Below, one piece after another: positions 1 through 4,887 of a stretch of 40,648 bases of DNA. The position numbers and the translations under genes are program-made. Positions within the stretch are counted from its first letter, which is position 1. Every line of letters begins with the position of its first letter. The stretch comes from Competibacteraceae bacterium UBA2792 (GTDB lineage Bacteria; Pseudomonadota; Gammaproteobacteria; Competibacterales; Competibacteraceae): positions 1 through 40,648 of the forward strand of contig DEHU01000091.1 in assembly GCA_002352125.1 (NCBI GenBank). Direction: 5' to 3'. The notes beneath the pieces were generated by a model, which saw only the letters and a list, made by a program, of their open reading frames with translations, searched no databases and was not told the DNA's origin.

Positions 1-212
1 CCGTTGCTGGGTTCCAGCAGCGGATCGACATCGAGAATCAGCGTGACCTTACTGGGGTCGTCGTAGCTGACGAAAGCGAAAAAATCGGTGATGTCCGCCT
101 TGTGGTCGAGCGCGGTGAGCGGCGCTTCGCGGTGGTTGGCGGCTTGAACGCCGGTGGCGACGGCCAGGGTCAGGGCCAGGCTCAGGCAAGTGCGGGCAAA
201 CAAGCGGGGCAT
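1..212 (-). CDS. DUF4331 family secreted protein, N-terminal part (cut by window edge)
   Basis: Only the first 70 codons are in the window. The start ATG (212-210) is preceded by GAGGA at 220-224, a well-spaced ribosome binding site. Residues 1-24 form a typical signal peptide (hydrophobic core, ending GVQA), so the product is exported. The mature N-terminus, NHREAPLTALDHKADITD followed by FFAFVSYDDPSKVTLILDVDP, matches the conserved opening of DUF4331 proteins, which begin with a HREAP motif and an ADITD segment. The function of the family is not established. The gene is convergent with nothing visible and is separated from its right neighbour by about 380 non-coding bases. Family assignment is from motif recognition; the remaining domain cannot be inspected. 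Confidence 0.72.
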   Translation of the reverse strand, partial: MPRLFARTCLSLALTLAVATGVQAANHREAPLTALDHKADITDFFAFVSYDDPSKVTLILDVDPLLEPSN

Positions 213-596
213 AGCAATCCTCCTCGATAAAAACGGTTCGGTTGGATGGCGGTCAAGATGTTGCCGCCAGCGAAGCACCGTTGGCTTCCTTGCCTATTGC
301 GCCGACGCATGCCGTTTGGATGCAGCCCGCGAGAACGAAAGTTGGGCAGTTCGGATTCGGCGTAGTATCGAAGATTGGATTTGCAGCCGTGTGGCCAGCG
401 AGCTGCAATTTGACCGATGGCTTGCGTGCTGGAGGCGTGGCAATGGCTGGAGCGGTTGAAATGGCAGTAACCAACAGACTCCATTCACCGGCCGTGCGTA
501 GCACGGTCAGGCGCAACGCTCCTTTAGGCCAGCTTATCCGTTTAGGCAGCTTATAGAGGGGTTGCCAGAAATCACGGCAACCCAACCGGTGCATTG
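213..596. other. Non-coding spacer with one hairpin
   Basis: No ORF here has a recognisable product or a ribosome binding site. The only structure I see is an 8-bp stem with a 9-base loop at 559-583 (GGGTTGCC / GGCAACCC), just beyond the stop codon of the GFA gene on its strand. It lacks a following T-run, so it is a doubtful terminator. A closely related stem occurs at 1522-1545. I found no acceptable attC core pair in this stretch. Confidence 0.5.
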
Positions 597-1010
597 TTAT
601 TTAGGCGGCAGCGGTTGCCGTTCCACGCGCTCAAGCGCCGGGTCCAGACAAGCCCAACCCGGTGCGCTCACAGTCCAAATGTTCATGCTGGGTTGAATAG
701 AGGAAGGATCATCCAGGTTGCCCGCACGGACCACGCGGAAATCTGGGCGGTTGGAGGATTTGGCGAACAGATGCGTGCCGCACTTCGGGCAAAATTGACG
801 AATGACCTCATCGCCACTGTCGGCGATCTTTGTGTACTCGGAAAGCACTCCGGAAAAGTGGAGTCCGTCCGTGGAAACCAGAAGATTCACCGATCCATTC
901 GCCGCGAGGTGTTGGCAATCGCGGCACCAGCAAACGCGGGTTGTCAGCGGTTCCGTGACCAGCTTAAAACTCACTGCGCCGCAAAGACAACGACCAGTTC
1001 TTTCAGTCAT
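597..1010 (-). CDS. GFA / CENP-V family zinc protein
   Basis: A 137-residue protein of the GFA fold (glutathione-dependent formaldehyde-activating enzyme-like). The family's zinc-binding cysteines are all visible: CLCGAV near residues 8-13, CWCRDC near 28-33, and FCPKCGTHLF near 73-82. Length is normal for the family. Members are cytosolic; some add glutathione to formaldehyde but most have unknown substrates, so a reaction should not be assigned. The start ATG overlaps the end of the degenerate antitoxin frame upstream by eight bases, which suggests the two were once read together or joined by deletion. All neighbours to 4094 lie on the same strand, in keeping with a cassette array, but no attC follows this gene. 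Confidence 0.85.
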   Translation of the reverse strand: MTERTGRCLCGAVSFKLVTEPLTTRVCWCRDCQHLAANGSVNLLVSTDGLHFSGVLSEYTKIADSGDEVIRQFCPKCGTHLFAKSSNRPDFRVVRAGNLDDPSSIQPSMNIWTVSAPGWACLDPALERVERQPLPPK

Positions 1011-1272
1011 GGATTTGTTCCTCTCTTGGGTGGATTGGGTCTAAGCGCCTTGCTAGGCGGTTTGAAGCTTCGGCTATCTCTAGCAGATAACGAAGGGCTT
1101 TGTTGACAGCTTCGTCGTTTGGGAAAGCTTGTGCAATATCTGGTTCAAGGAGGACAACATTACTTTCTTCTTTATGCGATTCGCGTATTTGCCACGCACA
1201 ATTTCCCCAAAGTCCGACCTTTTATATTCAGGGCGAAGCTCGTCCGCCGATTCTGATTTAATCTTACTTCAT
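1003..1272 (-). pseudogene. Frameshifted antitoxin gene partnered with brnT relic
   Basis: Two reading frames together give one protein. The first (from about 1265) reads KIKSESADELRPEYKRSDFG, then EIVRGKYANR; the second, from about 1170 to the TGA at 1005-1003, reads EESNVVLLEPDIAQAFPNDE, then AVNKALRYLLEIAEASNRLA. The pieces fit the antitoxin family of the pattern RxEYxxxDFG...VRGKY...SNVVLLxPDVAxxFPxxExVNxALR. The break is a one-base slip in the A-rich run 1162-1173. A second defect lies at the start, where ATG AAG (1272-1267) runs straight into TAA. The order toxin then antitoxin, with near overlap, matches BrnT-type modules. I judge it non-functional unless the shifts are sequencing errors. 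Confidence 0.7.
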
Positions 1273-1487
1273 AAATTTGCTTCTCAGCATTTGTTGCTAA
1301 TCGTACAGATATGATTCGAATCGAATTTCCGTGCTCCGTGTGAGATACCACAAGCAAACGGCCCCGCGCGGAAACGCCAAATGTCATAAAACGGTCTTCA
1401 TTTTCCGAATGATCATGCTTCTTCAAAGCTGACACTGTGCTTGCGGTGATTTGCTGCGGCCTTTTTCGTATCCCACACAAAGCTCAT
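1268..1487 (-). pseudogene. brnT: Degenerate BrnT-type toxin (internal deletion with frameshift)
   Basis: The ATG at 1487-1485 opens MSFVWDTKKAAANHRKHSVS, then FEEA and a TGA at 1415-1413; this is the usual BrnT beginning (W-D-x-x-K-A-x-x-N-x-x-K-H-x-V-S-F-E-E-A). Directly afterwards a second frame continues DHSENEDRFMTFGVSARGRL, then LVVSHTEHGNSIRIISVRLA, TNAEKQIYE, which is the C-terminal two thirds of BrnT. In intact members some 15-20 residues (the VFxDPLAxxFxDP segment) lie between these parts, so a short deletion removed them and shifted the frame. BrnT is a ribonuclease toxin of type II toxin-antitoxin modules. The downstream antitoxin is also broken, so the whole module looks dead. 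Confidence 0.78.
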
Positions 1488-1521
1488 AGCTATCCAATAG
1501 CTTAGACCGATTTTAAATATT

Positions 1522-1545
1522 GGGTTGCCAAAAAGACAGCAACCC
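1522..1545 (-). terminator. Hairpin after the HTH-like ORF, possible weak terminator
   Basis: A 7-bp perfect stem (GGGTTGC / GCAACCC) with a 10-base loop lies just past the stop codon of the gene at 1556-1930. The bases after it on the minus strand are AT-rich but not a clean T-run. Its stem is nearly the same as that of the hairpin at 559-583, so it may instead be a small repeat. Confidence 0.3.
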
Positions 1546-1555
1546 GATCTACGCG

Positions 1556-1930
1556 CTACCGCGCTACCGCGCTTTCGTTTGGATTTTCTAGATTTCTGCC
1601 AAGTTTCAACAATCTAACCTCAACTGCGTATGTAGTGCGTTGTAGTTTCACTGCTAACTGTCTTAAAGATATCCCCATATCAAAATCCTTGATGAGAGCG
1701 GCATCATCTTCAGCACTCCAAGGTTTACCGGTATTGGCTGGTGTATTTTTTGTAAGTGGTGTTTGCGTTTTTTGAGCGTCAGTTTCCTTAAATGCACAAA
1801 TCACTGTGTAAAGTGAACGTATTATTTGAGGGTGCTGATATGGACTTTCAGGTGGAAAAACTTCACCCGTTATGGGATCAATCCCATCAGCTAAAGATTG
1901 AACGATATTTAATGCTTCGATGATATTCAT
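1556..1930 (-). CDS. Small protein with C-terminal Myb/HTH-like domain
   Basis: A 124-residue protein. Residues 1-50 resemble a helical segment (NIIEALNIVQSLADGIDPIT, then GEVFPPES). After a polar linker, residues 70-115 read KPWSAEDDAALIKDFDMGIS, then LRQLAVKLQRTTYAVEVRLL, the pattern of a Myb/SANT-like three-helix DNA-binding unit (tryptophan, acidic patch, then LRQLAxxLxRTxxAVxxRL). This suggests nucleic-acid binding, but the function is unknown. The ATG lies 22 bases after the MazF stop with no strong ribosome binding site, so it is probably co-transcribed with the toxin-antitoxin pair. It ends inside a short GCGGTA repeat (1556-1575). Base composition is lower in GC than the core genes of the window. 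Confidence 0.55.
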   Translation of the reverse strand: MNIIEALNIVQSLADGIDPITGEVFPPESPYQHPQIIRSLYTVICAFKETDAQKTQTPLTKNTPANTGKPWSAEDDAALIKDFDMGISLRQLAVKLQRTTYAVEVRLLKLGRNLENPNESAVAR

Positions 1931-1952
1931 AGTATTTGAAGGTCGCTATAAA

Positions 1953-2285
1953 TTAGGCATTTCCAATATCCAAAGCTGCTCGAAGAGCTTGGTTAAGTTC
2001 GGCAAGTTTTGCGGGTGACAATGAACCCACATAATCCATTAGGACGGATTTAGGCAGACTCACCAAATCATCGCAGTGGATGCTGCTGTCATGTTTCAAG
2101 CCGTGTTCGATCCCGACAAGAACCTGGGTGGAAAGGCCGTGATAGGCGCTATAAACCGGCGCACAAATCACCGTGGAAAATTTTGAGTCAATCAGCACTT
2201 GGCGACTCACCACAACGAAAACTCTGGATCGCCTTGGGTCACGGGCCGATGGATGCGGAACCCGGTATAAATCGCCGCGTTTCAA
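1953..2285 (-). CDS. mazF: MazF/PemK-type endoribonuclease toxin
   Basis: A 110-residue protein opening [20 protein letters not shown], then [11 protein letters not shown] and, further on, [20 protein letters not shown]: the typical MazF layout (RGDxY/V start, R-x-VVVS strand, [10 protein letters not shown] strand, and a C-terminal DxVxSLPKS..M...G.L motif, here [20 protein letters not shown]). These toxins cut mRNA in the cytoplasm. The start codon is TTG (2285-2283), chosen because it overlaps the antitoxin stop (TTGA) and gives the full conserved N-terminus. Such overlap implies translational coupling. The gene appears intact, unlike the BrnT relic nearby. Confidence 0.85.
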   Translation of the reverse strand: MKRGDLYRVPHPSARDPRRSRVFVVVSRQVLIDSKFSTVICAPVYSAYHGLSTQVLVGIEHGLKHDSSIHCDDLVSLPKSVLMDYVGSLSPAKLAELNQALRAALDIGNA

Positions 2286-2503
2286 GGAATCACCTGATAA
2301 TCAAGCACATCTTCCGCTTCTTGGTTTAGCTCGTCCGCGTAGCGGTTTAAGATTTCAAGGTCGCTATTTGCGGCATCGTGCGTGGCGAAAAAGCAACGGA
2401 GAGCTTCTGCTACAAGAGCAGTGCGCGCATCTGGCTGGGGTGCTCGCCGATACAACTCGGCAACGAGATCATCTGGAATATTGATAGATGTTTGAGTGGT
2501 CAT
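2282..2503 (-). CDS. Ribbon-helix-helix antitoxin of the MazF toxin
   Basis: A 73-residue protein. Residues 1-40 ([20 protein letters not shown], then [20 protein letters not shown]) fit a ribbon-helix-helix DNA-binding domain: a beta strand TSINIP followed by two helices. The acidic tail ([20 protein letters not shown]) is the likely toxin-wrapping segment. Its stop overlaps the TTG start of the downstream toxin. Antitoxins of this type bind and neutralise MazF and repress their own operon. The upstream 260 bases hold palindromic repeats that could have replaced an older promoter or attC site. Only a weak ribosome binding site is seen before the ATG. Confidence 0.8.
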   Translation of the reverse strand: MTTQTSINIPDDLVAELYRRAPQPDARTALVAEALRCFFATHDAANSDLEILNRYADELNQEAEDVLDYQVIP

Positions 2504-2621
2504 GGAATTCTACCAAGGAAATTAAGTAGTTGGAGACGGGCAGTAGTAATCCGCTCCGGTGTAATGCCCAATTAGGCGGGTTGGCTTTGCTCTACCTGTG
2601 TCCTTTGGATCGGCAAATTAT

Positions 2622-2711
2622 CGTAGGGTGGATTAGGGCGGCAGCCCGTAATCCACCTTTTGGGATACCTAGCCGGAATCGGCGGGTTATGCTTCGCTAA
2701 CCCGTCCTACC
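2622..2711. repeat. Two palindromic mini-repeats (GTAGGGTGG / GGCGGGTTA type)
   Basis: Two hairpins stand close together. The first pairs GGTGGATTA (2627-2635) with TAATCCACC (2649-2657). The second pairs CGGGTTA (2683-2689) with TAACCCG (2698-2704), with a loop GCTTCGC-like and flanked by CCTAC-type ends. Sequences of this style (GTAGGGTGGGTTA...TAACCCACC) are dispersed mini-repeats in many proteobacteria; that is from general knowledge. They lie where the attC of the upstream cassette would be expected. Confidence 0.7.
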
Positions 2712-2763
2712 GCGCTTCGTACCTCTATCCTGCATCAGTCAACGGACACGACCGTGTGCCAGT

Positions 2764-3207
2764 TCACACTCCGAGAAAGGTACGCAATGCGTACCCTACT
2801 TGGCTGTTGCACGACAAGGGCGAACACTCGGGCGAAGTTCCAGCATAGAACGATGTGACGTCAAACCCCTCCAGTGAAGCGCCCGTGGGGGGCTGCACGG
2901 CTGTTGCGAACGAAGACTCAGGCTCGAAAGAAACCCACTTGCCCGATGTGTCGTCGTACTGGAGGTCGTGCGCCTCGTAGTAGAACAACTTCATACCCGC
3001 CAGCGAGATGGAGTGCTCCTCGGCCAATGATTGGATGACCGCTGGAGAGTCAAACAACCAATATCCGTTGTGTCGCCAGAAGTTGATGTAATCGGCGAAG
3101 TACTCGGACAGGCAGTCGCTCAGCGCGTAGATATCAGTGACCGCCGGTGCATTCGGCCACTCCGGTGCCGACGCGACTCGTTTGTACATGTAGCCGATGG
3201 GTCGCAC
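2764..3207 (-). CDS. Integron-cassette type hypothetical protein, C-terminus probably truncated
   Basis: The frame opens with GTG at 3207, six bases beyond the GTTAGGC core of the attC site, which is where cassette genes normally begin; an internal ATG (3189) is the alternative. The 147 residues have no known domain, though segments such as NGYWLFDSPAVI, MKLFYYEAHDLQYDD, FEPESSF and TSPECSPLSCN are ones I associate with a family of cassette-borne proteins of unknown function. In my recollection those continue well past SPLSCN. Here the last residues (GYALRTFLGV) are encoded by a palindromic repeat (2779-2795), so the natural C-terminus seems to have been lost. It is probably soluble: no signal peptide or membrane segment is present. 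Confidence 0.6.
   Translation of the reverse strand: MRPIGYMYKRVASAPEWPNAPAVTDIYALSDCLSEYFADYINFWRHNGYWLFDSPAVIQSLAEEHSISLAGMKLFYYEAHDLQYDDTSGKWVSFEPESSFATAVQPPTGASLEGFDVTSFYAGTSPECSPLSCNSQVGYALRTFLGV
2779..2795. repeat. 17-bp palindrome GGTACGCANTGCGTACC type
   Basis: GGTACGCA and its complement TGCGTACC abut around a single central base. It sits inside the last codons of the cassette ORF 2764-3207 and is followed by CCTAC, as in the mini-repeats at 2622-2711. It marks the point where the ORF departs from its expected family sequence. Confidence 0.65.
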
Positions 3208-3212
3208 GTGAC

Positions 3213-3281
3213 GCCTAACGTAGAGCTAAGCCGACCGCTGGAGCGTAGCGGAAGCGGGTCGGCTTGAGCGCCTTGTTGGGC
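3213..3281 (-). other. attC recombination site (59-base-element type)
   Basis: Read on the minus strand the 69 bp begin with GCCCAAC (fits RYYYAAC) followed by AAGGCGCTCAAGCCGACC, and end with GGTCGGCTTAGCTCTAC then GTTAGGC (fits GTTRRRY). The inner arms AAGCCGACC and GGTCGGCTT pair perfectly across a short centre, giving the folded hairpin recognised by IntI integrases. It lies 18 bases beyond the stop of the gene at 3300-4094 and 6 bases before the start of the gene at 3207, exactly the position and orientation of an attC closing one cassette and opening the next. The repeat-like centre (GCTTCCGCTACGCTCCAGC) is typical of the variable part. Confidence 0.85.
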
Positions 3282-3299
3282 AGGTTGTTTGAGTAACAG

Positions 3300-4094
3300 T
3301 CAATACCGTAGCAGGGAACTCGCTATCCCGTCCCAAGCCTGGGTCGTCGCGAGCTTCATGATGCCAGCACTGACAACGACCAGCCCAGCCCAGCCCGCAG
3401 CGTAGAACCGATCAAAGGATCGGGTGAGAGCCCATTTCACGACCAGAAACACCGCCCCGATGACCAGCGATGAGAAAAAAGGGCCGAAGAGAGTTCCCCA
3501 AACCGTGTCGCGATAAAGCGAGGTGATAGCATCAATCCGGTCGAGCGCGGCAGGAATCACTGCCAGCGTCGCCAGCAACATCATCGGGCGATGAATCTCC
3601 GGCCGCCGACGATTGACGATGCCGGCTGTCACGAAGCCGGCAAAGACCGTGACGCTGATGATGGGCACCGCCATGAACTGCTTGTACGGCAAATTCCACA
3701 GCCTTACCTCCGGCGGGGTGACCCGCGTCGCTTCAATCCCCAACTTGAATCCGAGTATGAAGATGCACGCCGCCAGTACCGCGCCGATTTTCCCTAGCGT
3801 TATGTGCACCCGGTATTTCTGGTTCACGACCAACAAGGGTTGCACTAGCAACAACAACATCCACAAAGACATCGCGACGCCGTGGCTGATGAGTAAGGTC
3901 CGAATAGGCGGCGTGAGCGGACGATCCGGGAAAGCTTTCCCGTGCAGGTAGAACTGCTGGAAACCAAGGAACATTAGGATGAGGAGCAATGCTGCCGCTC
4001 CGGTATAAAACAAGCGCGCACGAGCGGGGAACGCAGGTCTTTTCGCTTGGAGCTTATCGGATGGTAACGCTTCGTTGGAGTTCATATTTTTCAT
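3300..4094 (-). CDS. Multi-pass membrane protein, cassette-borne, function unknown
   Basis: A 264-residue protein with about seven hydrophobic segments: ALLLILMFLGF near 35, LLISHGVAMSLWMLLLLVQP near 68-87, GAVLAACIFILGF near 105, MAVPIISVTVFAGFVTA near 140, MMLLATLAVIPAAL near 171, SSLVIGAVFLVV near 210, and GWAGLVVVSAGIM near 235. Histidines and arginines at helix ends (SHG, VHITLG, EIHRPMM) recall a family of uncharacterised DUF2306-like/cytochrome-b-like membrane proteins, but I cannot name it with certainty. It sits in the inner membrane. An attC follows its stop by 18 bases, and a large attC-like structure precedes it, so it forms a complete cassette. ATG at 4094 or the in-frame ATG at 4085 are both possible; neither has a strong ribosome binding site. 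Confidence 0.65.
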   Translation of the reverse strand: MKNMNSNEALPSDKLQAKRPAFPARARLFYTGAAALLLILMFLGFQQFYLHGKAFPDRPLTPPIRTLLISHGVAMSLWMLLLLVQPLLVVNQKYRVHITLGKIGAVLAACIFILGFKLGIEATRVTPPEVRLWNLPYKQFMAVPIISVTVFAGFVTAGIVNRRRPEIHRPMMLLATLAVIPAALDRIDAITSLYRDTVWGTLFGPFFSSLVIGAVFLVVKWALTRSFDRFYAAGWAGLVVVSAGIMKLATTQAWDGIASSLLRY

Positions 4095-4147
4095 GGATAA
4101 GACTTGAGTTTGAATTACGGGTGCTTGTTAGTAGTAGTCGTTGCTAT

Positions 4148-4285
4148 GCCCAACGGGGCGGCGGATAAGCCGCGAAAGGCGAGAAAGCCGTAGGCTTTGA
4201 CGGCCGATGTCGGCTTGATCCGCGTGGTTGTGCGGCGCTTCGCGCCAAGCAACCATGCGGATGCTTATCCGCCGCCCCGTAGTGC
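4148..4285 (-). other. Large attC-like inverted-repeat structure
   Basis: A 16-bp perfect inverted repeat (GGGGCGGCGGATAAGC at 4155-4170 against its complement at 4263-4278) is bordered on the minus strand by GTTGGGC at the gene-proximal end, a perfect GTTRRRY core, and by GCACTAC at the other end, a poor RYYYAAC. Between the arms are further stems: AAAGCC/GGCTTT, GCCGA/TCGGC and ATCCGCGTGGTTG/CAACCATGCGGAT with one mismatch. It could be a long attC, or a MITE-like element. It lies 53 bases upstream of the gene at 4094, which favours attC. Confidence 0.5.
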
Positions 4286-4307
4286 GGGCGCGAAGCGTCC
4301 GCACTAC
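4279..4307. repeat. 9-bp stem GTAGTGCGG / CCGCACTAC
   Basis: A perfect 9-bp stem with an 11-base loop rich in GCGCGAAGCG adjoins and slightly overlaps the attC-like structure. It resembles REP-type dispersed palindromes. No second copy was found in this window. Confidence 0.6.
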
Positions 4308-4887
4308 AAGTGATTATGTAGTTTCGGCCTATCTACCACAATCCGCCGTGGTTGACAGGAACTATTTGATCCTGCTGGTATTTACCAGCAGTACAACATT
4401 CATCGCCAGCCTTCCAACCCCGGAAACCCCGCCCTGCTCGCCGTCCCCGGGAACTCGCCCGTCGCCACAAGACGCGGTTAGCGCGGCAAAACATTCTGGC
4501 CGGGCAGTGTCTGCATTTTCGCCAGTGGCCGCGCCTTTCCCTAGACTGCTTCAACTGCTTCACAAGTATAGCTTTTCGCCAACGGATCGGCGGGAGTTTG
4601 GCCGCTTTTCGAGAACAACAACCAAAACCACTGCATTTAGCGGTTCTACGATATTTCGCAGCCCTCGTTCTCGGCCAACGTTCAGCATTCCAAATTTATA
4701 TTATTAATTATCAATATGTTATTTTGAATTTCTCTAGTGGCATAAGTGTTGCTGATTCGAGTGGAGAACACTGGATCGATCAGGCTATTTCATTCTCTGA
4801 CAAGGAATTTTCCCAGAAATGACGTCATGACTCATCGGTCACGAACAACCTCCCAGCACTCGCAACCCCTATTCTGGAGAAACCCCC
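4308..4887. other. Non-coding leader before the glucosidase operon
   Basis: About 580 bases without a credible gene; ORFs on both strands have no recognisable features. A perfect 8-bp stem (CTGCTGGT / ACCAGCAG, 4372-4391, loop ATTT) is present. The stretch 4686-4745 is strongly AT-rich (TTATATTATTAATTATC and similar) and is the best place for the promoter of the downstream operon, though no clear -35/-10 pair can be singled out. A ribosome binding site (GGAGA at 4875-4880) precedes the next ATG. Confidence 0.45.

Noticed and set aside
182..594. Overlapping minus- and plus-strand ORFs of 60-113 codons in the spacer left of the GFA gene
   Set aside because: No ribosome binding sites, no recognisable motifs, and they overlap the start of the DUF4331 gene; treated as chance frames.
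2622..2795. Cluster of palindromes as a possible CRISPR array
   Set aside because: The palindromes differ in sequence and spacing, with no repeated unit or spacers of equal length.
4228..4707. 159-codon plus-strand ORF upstream of the glucosidase
   Set aside because: Runs through the attC-like structure and hairpins, has low-complexity Ser/Pro/Arg composition and no start signal.
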